From the NCBI GenBank assembly GCA_051881615.1, contig JBJEQF010000014.1, positions 1 through 58,224 of the forward strand: DNA of 58,224 nt, read 5' to 3'. Of the stretch, positions 25,281 to 33,170 are shown piece after piece; position 1 is the first letter of the stretch, and each line of letters begins with the position of its first letter. Source of the stretch: CAMFTQ01 sp051881615 (lineage in GTDB: Bacteria; Bacillota; Clostridia; Oscillospirales; Acutalibacteraceae). The position numbers and the translations under genes are program-made. A model generated the notes under the pieces. The model was given only the letters and a program-made list of their open reading frames with translations. It was not told the origin of the DNA and ran no database searches.

Positions 25281-26066
25281 CTACTCCTGCGCAATGTGCC
25301 TGACATACTGCTCCAAGCACATATTGTAGGAGCGCATTCTGACTGCATTGTCCCTGCCGACAAAGCGAAACGCCTTTGGATTTTTTGACATACCTGTGTA
25401 TTTTTCGCCCTGTGATGTGTAACGCTCTGTAAAACCGTACCTGATGCAGTTTTTCTGCAGCCACAGATATGCCCTTGAGCTTTCAAAGTCGTTTGCTGAC
25501 TTATCATCAGTTGAAAATGTAACGAGCAAGCCTGTCTGTGCTTCGCTTTCGCCGCCCTTGGGGATTGTCTTTTTGGCAAGCGACTCTGCTTTTATATCGG
25601 TGTAGCCGTTTTTTGTCATAAGCTCCTGCTTTTTATTCTCGTACATTTTTTGCTGTTCATCAAAGGGAATATATCCGCTTTCAAGCACAAGCGAAACGTT
25701 TTCTTTTTGCGCCGCCGTCATAAGGCTTTTCAGGCTGTCAAGAGCCGTTTCGCTTATCTGAATAGACTCAAGCTTTGAAAGCTTTGGCACGAAGTCGCTT
25801 TCAAGCGGATTTGCAGTATTTACTATCCGCAAAAGCTCCGCTTTTTCTTCCAACGAAAGCTCCTTTTGAGAATCTGTAGGTTCAATTTTGTTCGGGGTAT
25901 TTATTTTGTCTGCGGTCGCAATATACCCCATAGTAATTCCGCCGGCAAAAACGAGAACGATAAGTATCGGCAAAAATACGGTCAGAAAACGCAGAAAGCC
26001 TGTTTTATTATTTTTTTCACCCTGATAATCAAAGCCGCCGTAAATTGAGTTGTCCGTATATCTCAC
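25281..26066 (-). CDS. VanY/LAS-type peptidase homologue lacking all zinc and catalytic residues
   Basis: A 261-residue membrane-anchored protein: one helix (about 25-48), a linker, then a VanY D-Ala-D-Ala carboxypeptidase domain (about 100-255). The domain frame is clear (GGESEAQTGLLV at 171-182, YLWLQKN, YGFTERY, FRFVG). However, the normal SxHxxGxAxD has Ala176 for the zinc His and Thr183 for the zinc Asp; the final E-x-W-H reads N-P-K-A (Asn229, Ala232); and the substrate Arg of SGYR is Ile133. It should be inactive and may act as a peptidoglycan-binding or regulatory protein. GTG start with AAAGGTGA upstream; 18 nt after thrS. Confidence 0.85.
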   Translation of the reverse strand: MRYTDNSIYGGFDYQGEKNNKTGFLRFLTVFLPILIVLVFAGGITMGYIATADKINTPNKIEPTDSQKELSLEEKAELLRIVNTANPLESDFVPKLSKLESIQISETALDSLKSLMTAAQKENVSLVLESGYIPFDEQQKMYENKKQELMTKNGYTDIKAESLAKKTIPKGGESEAQTGLLVTFSTDDKSANDFESSRAYLWLQKNCIRYGFTERYTSQGEKYTGMSKNPKAFRFVGRDNAVRMRSYNMCLEQYVRHIAQE

Positions 26067-26084
26067 CGATTATATTCACCTTTA

Positions 26085-28028
26085 TCAGTTAATAGTTTTA
26101 TTTTCGATTTCCTCTACAGCCTTTTTGATAAACTCGTCAAGTGCTACAGCGCCTAAATCGCCCTGCTTTCTGGCACGGACGGATACAGTATTGTTTTCGA
26201 TATCCTTGTCGCCGACAATGAGCATATACGGGATTTTTTCAAGCTGTGCTTCTCTGATTTTGTAGCCGATTTTTTCGCTTCTGTCGTCAACCTCTACACG
26301 CATACCCTTTGCTTCAAGAGCGTTTTTAACCTCGTAAACGTAGTCAAGGTGTCTGTCGGCAATCGGTAAGAGCTTAACCTGAACGGGAGCAAGCCACATC
26401 GGGAACGCACCTGCGTACTTTTCAATAAGCAGTGCAAGAGTTCTTTCGTAACAGCCGATTGACGTTCTGTGAATGATGTACGGATTTTTCTTTGTACCGT
26501 CACTGTCTGTGTATTCCATACCGAATTTCTCGGCAAGCATCTGGTCAATTTGGATTGTGATGAGAGTATCCTCTTTGCCGTGAACGTTCTTAATCTGAAT
26601 ATCAAGCTTAGGACCGTAGAATGCCGCCTCGCCGATACCGATTTTATATGGGATTTCGAGGTGCTCAAGGATTTTCTGCATAACTCCCTGTGCCTCGTCC
26701 CACTGCTCGGCAGTGCCGATATACTTTTCTCTGTTATCGGGATCCCACTTTGAGAAGCGGTAGGTTACGTCCTCGTAAAGTCCGAGCGTTTTCAGCATAA
26801 AGGTTGTAAGCTCCAGACAGCTTTTGAACTCCTGCTCAAGCTGGTCGGGACGGCACATTAAGTGTCCCTCTGAAATTGTGAACTGACGTACACGGATAAG
26901 TCCGTGCATTTCGCCGCTTGCTTCGTTTCTGAAAAGCGTTGATGTTTCGTTATACCTAAGTGGCAGATCACGATAGGATCTTGCTCTGTTTAAATATGCC
27001 TGATACTGGAACGGGCAGGTCATAGGACGAAGTGCGAATACCTCTTTGTCCTTTTCCTCATCGCCCATTACAAACATACCGTCCTGATAATGATCCCAGT
27101 GACCGCTGATTTTGTAGAGGTCGCTTTTAGCCATATACGGAGTTTTTGTCAGGAGCCAGCCACGCTTTTGCTCCTCGTCCTCAACAAACCTCTGTAAAAT
27201 CTGAATAATTCTTGCGCCCTTTGGCAAAAGAATCGGCAAGCCCTGACCGATAACGTCAGAGGTTGTGAAAAGCTCAAGCTCACGTCCTAATTTGTTGTGA
27301 TCTCTGCTTTTTGCTTCCTCAATCTTTTTCAGATGCTCCTCAAGCATTGACGCCTTCGGGAACGCTGTGCCGTAAACTCGGCAAAGCTGTGCCTTTGCAG
27401 CGTCACCTCTCCAGTAAGCGCCTGTGCAGTTTGTAAGCTCAATCGCCTTTAATGCAGAAACGTTCATAAGGTGAGGGCCTGCGCATAAATCTGTAAATTC
27501 GCCCTGCTTGTAAAAACTGATTTTTTCGCCCTTGTCCGAATGTTCCTTTGCAAGCTCTACCTTATAAGGCTCGTTTATGCTCTCTAAAAGCTCGACTGCC
27601 TTATCAGGGTCAAGTTCAAATTTTTCAAGCTCTACGCCTGATTTTACTATTGATTTCATTTCAGCCTTGATTTTTTCAAGGTCGTCTGCCGTAAATGGCT
27701 TTTCTACGTCAAAATCGTAATAAAAGCCGTTGTCGATTGCAGGGCCTATGGCGCATTTTGCGTTTGGGTACAAGCGTTTAACAGCCTGTGCAAGCACGTG
27801 TGATGCTGTGTGCCAGAATGCCTTTTGTCCGTCTGTATCGTCAAAGGTTAAAATTTCAACCTTGCAGTCGCCTGTAAGCGGTGTTCTTAAATCTACAACC
27901 TTACCGTCAACTCTTGCGGCACACGCAGCCTTAAAGATGCCGCCGCCGAGTGATTTTGCAATTTCGGCAGGAGTAGTATTCTGCTCAAACTCCTTTATAA
28001 CCGAGCCTTTTAACTCTACCTTAATCAT
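26085..28028 (-). CDS. thrS: Threonyl-tRNA synthetase
   Basis: A 647-residue class II synthetase: N-terminal TGS domain (about 1-62), the editing domain with 'HTASHVLAQAVKRLYP', catalytic motifs including 'RPMTCPFQYQAYL' (zinc Cys), 'EMHGLIRVRQFTISEGHLM' and 'HRTSIGCYERTLALLIE', and the C-terminal anticodon-binding domain 'LAPVQVKLLPI'. It charges tRNA-Thr. The ATG at 28028 with AGGAGA upstream is preferred; the longer open frame runs back through the T-box antiterminator. Expression should be controlled by the upstream T-box. The vanY-like gene follows at 18 nt. Confidence 0.97.
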   Translation of the reverse strand: MIKVELKGSVIKEFEQNTTPAEIAKSLGGGIFKAACAARVDGKVVDLRTPLTGDCKVEILTFDDTDGQKAFWHTASHVLAQAVKRLYPNAKCAIGPAIDNGFYYDFDVEKPFTADDLEKIKAEMKSIVKSGVELEKFELDPDKAVELLESINEPYKVELAKEHSDKGEKISFYKQGEFTDLCAGPHLMNVSALKAIELTNCTGAYWRGDAAKAQLCRVYGTAFPKASMLEEHLKKIEEAKSRDHNKLGRELELFTTSDVIGQGLPILLPKGARIIQILQRFVEDEEQKRGWLLTKTPYMAKSDLYKISGHWDHYQDGMFVMGDEEKDKEVFALRPMTCPFQYQAYLNRARSYRDLPLRYNETSTLFRNEASGEMHGLIRVRQFTISEGHLMCRPDQLEQEFKSCLELTTFMLKTLGLYEDVTYRFSKWDPDNREKYIGTAEQWDEAQGVMQKILEHLEIPYKIGIGEAAFYGPKLDIQIKNVHGKEDTLITIQIDQMLAEKFGMEYTDSDGTKKNPYIIHRTSIGCYERTLALLIEKYAGAFPMWLAPVQVKLLPIADRHLDYVYEVKNALEAKGMRVEVDDRSEKIGYKIREAQLEKIPYMLIVGDKDIENNTVSVRARKQGDLGAVALDEFIKKAVEEIENKTIN

Positions 28029-28082
28029 TATAATTCTCCTTTGCATAAAATATTCAAAAATTTTTTGTAAAAATAAAAATAA

Positions 28083-28307
28083 CCCCGACAAACCAAAAGG
28101 AATGTCGGGGCGAATATGCTTCACGGTTCCACCCAACTTCGGTATAAAAATATACCCTCTTTAAACTCTAACGCAGTCATACGTCACACCATTTCCTGTG
28201 TGAGGCTCAAAGGCGGTAATTTTACAGGTCTGATACGGCTCTTGCACCAAACGAGCCGCTCTCTGAAAAAGACTTGTTGTAAAATCGTGTCCTTGTCATC
28301 GCTTTAG
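28083..28307 (-). promoter_or_regulatory. T-box riboswitch controlling thrS
   Basis: On the minus strand the leader has the T-box order. First a Stem I base (ATTTTACA paired with TGTAAAAT) with the AGAGAG motif, then a second hairpin (TCACAC/GTGTGA). The T-box sequence TGGGTGGAACCGTG (complement 28122-28135) follows, and finally an intrinsic terminator (8-bp stem CCCCGACA/TGTCGGGG, complement 28103-28110 and 28083-28090, then T-rich). The likely specifier is ACC, a Thr codon, at complement 28215-28217. The TGGA of the T-box suits a tRNA with U at position 73. Uncharged tRNA-Thr should favour the antiterminator and turn on thrS. Confidence 0.9.
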
Positions 28308-28312
28308 TGATT

Positions 28313-28341
28313 ATTTTAACACCAAAAATTTTAGTTGTCAA
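28313..28341 (-). promoter_or_regulatory. Promoter of the thrS T-box transcript
   Basis: On the minus strand TTGACA (complement 28336-28341), 17-nt spacer, TAAAAT (complement 28313-28318). Confidence 0.72.
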
Positions 28342-28361
28342 TAACAATTTGAAAGTAAAAT

Positions 28362-29702
28362 TTACGATGCAATCAACTTTTGAATTTCTGTTGCGTCCTT
28401 TATTGACACATTTCCGTCTATATCAACATCTGCACAGTCCATCTGCTCGTCACTCAGGCTTACAATATCTGCCTTGAACTTTTGCAGAATAGTCGCATCG
28501 CTTATAGTTACCTTGTCGTCACCGTTTAAGTCGCCCTTCATATTGCGCGTCGGGATTTTCAGAACATCGGCATATGAAGCGGCATAGCACTTGCTCGGTA
28601 TATAGAAAACAACCTTTTTACAGTCGATAAATGCAGTGCGGTCAATAGTCACAACAGAACCCGGGATTGACACTGCCGTTATGTTCTCACAGCCTGCAAA
28701 GGCGTACGGAAAAATCTCGATTACATTGTCACAAAGCCTTACGTATTTAAGAGCCTTGCAGTTTGCAAAAACGCCTGCGCCTAAATGCTTGAGTGACTTT
28801 GGCAGATTCACTTTTTCAAGTGAGGTTTCGGCAAAGGCGTTATCGTCAATAAAATACGTCTTACTGCCGAATTTTACGTCTGACAAAGCGGCACAGCCGG
28901 CAAATGCGCTCTCGCCTATCATATATGTGCCGTCCGACAGCTCAACCGATTTAACGGTAGTGTTGCCAAAAAAAGCCAATGGCGCAATCACGTTGACAGC
29001 TGACGGGATTTTAACACTTTCGTCCTTTCCCTTGTACTTAACAAGTATTCCGTTGCCCTCTACCACAAAATCTCCGCTGTAAGCTGCAAGCCATTTTGTG
29101 TTTTCAAAGGCATTTGCGCCTATTGACGTTACTGTTTTTGGGATTGTAATTTTTACAAGCTTTTCACAGCCGTAAAAGGCTTTTTCGCCTATCTGCGTTA
29201 CGCTGTCGGGTATTGTAACGGCTGTTACCGTATTGTTATCAGCAAAAGCGTTCGGTGCGATTGCCGTAATCGACGACGGAACTTTGATTTCTGTTGACTT
29301 ATTGCTGCACCTTACAAGCACGTTGCCGACAGTCATAAACTCGTCCTTGTTGCTATCAAGGAATTTTGTAGAGAAAAAAGCGTCTGTATCAACAAAATTA
29401 ACGCCTGACGAGCCATTAACAGCTTCAAGCGAGGTACAGTTGTAAAAGGCTTTTTTGCCGATATAATACACTCCGCCGTGAAGCGTGACCGATTTAATCT
29501 TCGTATTGTTTTCAAACGCACTGTCACCGATATAGTAAACCTGCTGTGGAATTGTGACAGCCTCGGCTGTTCCGTTATAGGCAGTCAGCACACCGTCTGT
29601 TATAACGAACTCCTGCTCCTGCGCCGCATTGACTGTGGGCAAAGAAAAGACGGTAATTATCAAAAGCTGAATAATCGCAATTGTCCTTATCAGTTTTTTC
29701 AT
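28362..29702 (-). CDS. Secreted BspA-like leucine-rich repeat protein with C-terminal dockerin
   Basis: A 446-residue exported protein. Signal peptide at 1-26 (MKKLIRTIAIIQLL...VNAA). Then about nine or ten LRR_5 (BspA/TpLRR) repeats of the form 'AF.GC..L..V.IP..V..IG..AF' (about 35-375). It ends with a dockerin (about 385-446) having two Ca loops, 'GDLNGDDKVTISDAT' and 'DVDIDGNVSIKDATE'. It is likely docked to a cohesin scaffold or the cell surface and may bind host or plant material. GGAGG precedes the ATG. It begins 45 nt after the upstream membrane protein gene and may be cotranscribed with it. Confidence 0.88.
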   Translation of the reverse strand: MKKLIRTIAIIQLLIITVFSLPTVNAAQEQEFVITDGVLTAYNGTAEAVTIPQQVYYIGDSAFENNTKIKSVTLHGGVYYIGKKAFYNCTSLEAVNGSSGVNFVDTDAFFSTKFLDSNKDEFMTVGNVLVRCSNKSTEIKVPSSITAIAPNAFADNNTVTAVTIPDSVTQIGEKAFYGCEKLVKITIPKTVTSIGANAFENTKWLAAYSGDFVVEGNGILVKYKGKDESVKIPSAVNVIAPLAFFGNTTVKSVELSDGTYMIGESAFAGCAALSDVKFGSKTYFIDDNAFAETSLEKVNLPKSLKHLGAGVFANCKALKYVRLCDNVIEIFPYAFAGCENITAVSIPGSVVTIDRTAFIDCKKVVFYIPSKCYAASYADVLKIPTRNMKGDLNGDDKVTISDATILQKFKADIVSLSDEQMDCADVDIDGNVSIKDATEIQKLIAS

Positions 29703-29747
29703 AATTACCGCCTCCAAAATATTATTTTTATTTTTAAAGCTATCCGC

Positions 29748-30983
29748 TTAATTTCTTGAGCTGTTCTCTATTTCCATAATAAGTCTGTCGATTTCGCTCA
29801 TTCTTTGCTCTAACGGACTTTCAGCTTTTCTTTCTGAAAATACAGGCTCCTGTAACGGTTCAGCCTTTGCAGCTTCAGTATAAAGCGGCTCTTCAGCCTG
29901 CTTTTCTGTAGGTTGCTCAGCTTCCTCAACAACCTCTGATACTACAGGTGTTCTGACAAAATCCTCTCTTCTTGTTTTTTCTGTACGAGCCTTCGGAGCT
30001 TTTTCAGCTTCCTGATTATTCTCAGGCGTAAAGAAGATAAAATCATCGTCAAAATAATCGTTTAACTGCTCTTGTTTTTGTGACTTTTTATTGATGTCCT
30101 CAAATTCATCGTCACCGTATGCTTCGTCATCATACTGTGCGTTTTCTTCCTCTAACTGCTGAAGAAGTCCCTTGTTTTCTTCTATTGTCTTTGCTTTTCT
30201 TGTAATTGTTACAAGGTTGCTCAGAATAAGCAAGCCAAACAGCAAAAACTCTAAAAATTCAACATCAAAAAGCGACTTGATTTCGCTCATACCGAGCGCA
30301 ATATATGTAATTTTGCTCATACAACAGCCAAACAGCATTACCATTGCAGGCAAACCGTAAACAAAGCAGGACTTGACGGGATTTTTGCCCGACATAACAG
30401 ATAGCACGCTTGCCATAAAGAAAAAGTAGAATGTCAGCAGAATGTATGCGATAAGGTCTGTCATATCAACAGAGGTTACAGAGTACGTTGTGTAGCCCCA
30501 GAAGGTTTTAAACGTACGGACACAGCACCAGACAGCCGGCATAAGAATAAGCACAGACATACCCATTGTGTAGTTTTTGCCCTTTAAAAAGCCTGTGCCG
30601 ATAACGATAAATGCAACAGCCGCTATTACAAGCAGGAGCATATCAATTACGGCAAGCACCTGAAAATCGCCTGTTGAAAGGCAGTTAATCACAGCTGTGG
30701 CACAATCGGCAGAAAGCGCAACGGCTGTAAGGTAAGACAAAATACCCGACACGGGATTTTTGCCCGATATGTAGATGCCCGAGGTCTTTTTATCAATAAG
30801 ACTTAACAATCCGCAGATAACAAGAAGCACCGCCGCAAAAACAGCCGACGTATACGCAACGGAAACGCCTGTAAGCCCGAAGGTAGCTTGTCCCTGCGAC
30901 TGAAAAACAGGCTGTGCAATCCTTAAAACTGCAACTGCAATAAATATCGGAATGAAAAAAATCCACGATAGCTTAATTTTCAT
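29748..30983 (-). CDS. Polytopic membrane protein with acidic cytoplasmic tail, unknown
   Basis: 411 residues: roughly eight or nine membrane helices over the first 270 residues, then a charged, low-complexity tail (270-411) rich in Glu, Lys and Gln (e.g. EENAQYDDEAYGDDEFED) with a predicted helical end 'MSEIDRLIMEIENSS'. No known family is recognised. The start at ATG 30983 is chosen with AAGGAG upstream at a slightly long distance; a TTG 9 nt earlier is too close. It has its own promoter. The tail could recruit a cytoplasmic partner. Function unknown. Confidence 0.7.
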   Translation of the reverse strand: MKIKLSWIFFIPIFIAVAVLRIAQPVFQSQGQATFGLTGVSVAYTSAVFAAVLLVICGLLSLIDKKTSGIYISGKNPVSGILSYLTAVALSADCATAVINCLSTGDFQVLAVIDMLLLVIAAVAFIVIGTGFLKGKNYTMGMSVLILMPAVWCCVRTFKTFWGYTTYSVTSVDMTDLIAYILLTFYFFFMASVLSVMSGKNPVKSCFVYGLPAMVMLFGCCMSKITYIALGMSEIKSLFDVEFLEFLLFGLLILSNLVTITRKAKTIEENKGLLQQLEEENAQYDDEAYGDDEFEDINKKSQKQEQLNDYFDDDFIFFTPENNQEAEKAPKARTEKTRREDFVRTPVVSEVVEEAEQPTEKQAEEPLYTEAAKAEPLQEPVFSERKAESPLEQRMSEIDRLIMEIENSSRN

Positions 30984-31057
30984 AGCACACAAAATCTCCT
31001 TTTTAAGTTATAAAAAACACATTACAGCAATATAATGGTGATAAACTATACCCTTTT

Positions 31058-31086
31058 ATTCTAAGTCAAACAGGACGGTATGTCAA
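31058..31086 (-). promoter_or_regulatory. Promoter of the membrane protein / LRR-dockerin unit
   Basis: On the minus strand TTGACA (complement 31081-31086), 17-nt spacer, TAGAAT (complement 31058-31063). Confidence 0.65.
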
Positions 31087-31125
31087 GAATAAAAGATAAT
31101 TTTTTGTCGGAAGGAATTTTTAAAA

Positions 31126-31746
31126 ATGAAAAGAATTGCTGTTTTGCTTTTACTCCTTTTAATACTTGCGTTAGTTCCGCTTACTGCGTTTTTTGATTTT
31201 TCTCCTGCAAAAAAGACAAGCAGTGAGAATAATTATGAAACAAATGACAAATCGCAGTCTTTGGCTGAACCTGCCGTTATGTGTGCCGCTGTTTATTTTT
31301 CGGAGGATTTAGAGCCTGATACACTAAAGGCGTTATGCCTTGTTTGTCAGAATAATTGCAGAGCAGACAAAGACTATATAAAAAACAGTGAAAATTATCT
31401 GAGCGATAATGCTATGAAAGAAAAATGGAAAGACAGCTACAGCGAAAATTTGAAAAAACTGCGTGATGCTCTTGACGCTGTTAAAAATATGAAAATCACT
31501 TATAACGGCAAAGAGGTTATTATCCCTATTTCTTACATATCAGACGGCAAAACTGCAACAGGTGACGAATACCCCTTTTTGCAAAGCGTAGCGTCGCCGT
31601 GGGATAAGAACTCAAAAGAATACTCAAAAAACGGCAAAAGCCTTGGTGTGAGCGTTTACGGAATGAATCACATAATAAAGCAGGGCAAAGCCTTTACGAC
31701 CGCCCTGCTGTGGTATCTGCCTGATTTTGAGATAACAGAAAATTAA
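31126..31746 (+). CDS. Short, degenerate SpoIID-like protein
   Basis: A 206-residue protein with an N-terminal membrane helix or signal (4-24) and a SpoIID-like domain. The SpoIID features present are 'LSDNAMKEKWKDSYSENLKKLRDAL', 'ITYNGKEVIIPISYISDGKTATGDE', 'YPFLQSVASPWD' and 'GVSVYGMNHIIKQGK'. SpoIID is the lytic transglycosylase of engulfment. Here the catalytic AAEMP region reads 'CAAVYFS', so the catalytic Glu is lost, and the GHGVGMSQYGA motif is reduced to 'SLGVSVYGM', without its His. It is also much shorter than the usual 300-plus residues. Probably not an active enzyme. It is convergent with the dac gene, 8 nt apart. Confidence 0.75.
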   Translation: MKRIAVLLLLLLILALVPLTAFFDFSPAKKTSSENNYETNDKSQSLAEPAVMCAAVYFSEDLEPDTLKALCLVCQNNCRADKDYIKNSENYLSDNAMKEKWKDSYSENLKKLRDALDAVKNMKITYNGKEVIIPISYISDGKTATGDEYPFLQSVASPWDKNSKEYSKNGKSLGVSVYGMNHIIKQGKAFTTALLWYLPDFEITEN

Positions 31747-31754
31747 ATTTGAAA

Positions 31755-33089
31755 TTACATTCTTCGGTAGCGTTTTACATTTTTGTTTTTCTTTTTTCTG
31801 TTGTTGTAAAGCGACGTTACAAAAAGATAAAGCGCAAACAGAATTATAATCAGAACCATAGCAATTATGAACCAGTAAGAGGTGGCTATGTTTTTGATAA
31901 CCTCCAATGTGTAAAGAAGCTCGCTTCGCTCTACCGTTTCATCTGCTACAAGGTTGATTTTCTTGATTTCCTGTCCCTTATACAATACCTTTGCAGTGCC
32001 GAGTACATCGCCCTGCTTTATCGGAGTATCTACAATTTCCGATATGCTCGGCTCGATTGTAATATCCTCCTGCTTTGTGTCATTCGGCAGAATTTCGGAA
32101 ATATCATCCTGCGGTACTAATTGTATGCTGTCCTTGTTCCACGCATAGTTGATTTTTTGCTCGCATACAGGCGTTGTTTTGGTGATAATCGGGTTAAGCT
32201 CAAGATTTAACAGCGCCCATCTGAAAAGCTCCTTTGCGTCAATCATTGCGCCGTTTGTCTGCGATTCTGCGTTTTCGTCATACGGTGCGTGAAATAATAT
32301 ACACATATACGCATAGCCGTCTGCCACTGCCGTAGTTACAAGACATCTGCCGGCTTCGTTTGTCGTGCCTGTTTTGATGCCCTGCGCATACATATAATAG
32401 TAATCTCCGCCTCTGTTCTCGTCAATCAAATAGTTAGTTGTTACAAGCGGATAATCGTCACCCTCGCAGTAATATGTAGCAGTGTTTGTAATTTCTGCAA
32501 AATACGGTAGAGATAACGCATAGATTGCGATCTTATACATATCCCTTGCCGTTGTGTAGTGATTATTGTCGTGAAGTCCGTGCGGATTTACAAAATTTGT
32601 ATTTTCACAGCCAAGCTCTTTTGCCTTTGCGTTCATCATATCGACAAAGGTCTGCATATTTCCGCCGCCCACGTAATAGCCAAGCACTAATGCGGCGTCG
32701 TTACCCGAGGAAACCATCAGACAGTGGAGCAAATCCCACACCGTCATCTTGTCGCCTACGTGATAGGACAAGCCTGACAGTGAGCTGCCTGTTCCGCTTA
32801 GCTCGTCTATTACCTCTTGCTTTACTTCAACTCTTGTGTTTTTTATATCCTCAACATTTTCGCTGACGATAATATATGTCATAATCTTTGTTGTAGAAGC
32901 CGGATAACGCTTCTGATCTGCATTTTTTTCGAAAACAGTTGTGTTTTTATCCATATTGACAAGCAAAATGGAGTCTGTGACGGTTTTTACCTTACAACCG
33001 TAATCAACCGCTGCAAAAGATGTCACACTACCAAACGCTATAATCAAAGCCATAATGACCGAAACAGTCGCTATAAATTTCTTAAACAT
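31755..33089 (-). CDS. dacF: D-Ala-D-Ala carboxypeptidase, DacF/PBP5 type
   Basis: A 444-residue low-molecular-mass penicillin-binding protein. Signal peptide at 1-27; SxxK as S65-T-T-K68 in 'YPASTTKIM', SGN in 'MVSSGNDAALVL', KTG in 'GIKTGTTNEAG'. After the catalytic domain there is a PBP5-type C-terminal domain and then a C-terminal membrane helix (about 408-430) with a basic tail, an anchor more definite than the amphipathic helix of E. coli PBP5. It trims the terminal D-Ala of stem peptides. The ATG at 33089 is chosen by the signal peptide. The symbol is by family. Confidence 0.9.
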   Translation of the reverse strand: MFKKFIATVSVIMALIIAFGSVTSFAAVDYGCKVKTVTDSILLVNMDKNTTVFEKNADQKRYPASTTKIMTYIIVSENVEDIKNTRVEVKQEVIDELSGTGSSLSGLSYHVGDKMTVWDLLHCLMVSSGNDAALVLGYYVGGGNMQTFVDMMNAKAKELGCENTNFVNPHGLHDNNHYTTARDMYKIAIYALSLPYFAEITNTATYYCEGDDYPLVTTNYLIDENRGGDYYYMYAQGIKTGTTNEAGRCLVTTAVADGYAYMCILFHAPYDENAESQTNGAMIDAKELFRWALLNLELNPIITKTTPVCEQKINYAWNKDSIQLVPQDDISEILPNDTKQEDITIEPSISEIVDTPIKQGDVLGTAKVLYKGQEIKKINLVADETVERSELLYTLEVIKNIATSYWFIIAMVLIIILFALYLFVTSLYNNRKKKNKNVKRYRRM

Positions 33090-33125
33090 AATAATGCTAA
33101 CCTCACATTGCGTAGTAATACATAT

Positions 33126-33154
33126 ATAGTACAACAAAATTTTAATATAATCAA
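33126..33154 (-). promoter_or_regulatory. dacF promoter
   Basis: On the minus strand TTGATT (complement 33149-33154), 17-nt spacer, TACTAT (complement 33126-33131). Confidence 0.6.
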
Positions 33155-33170
33155 TCGGTTTTCGATTTTT

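Noticed and set aside
25281..26066. Active D-Ala-D-Ala carboxypeptidase (vancomycin resistance type)
   Set aside because: The zinc and catalytic residues are absent and no van genes are near.
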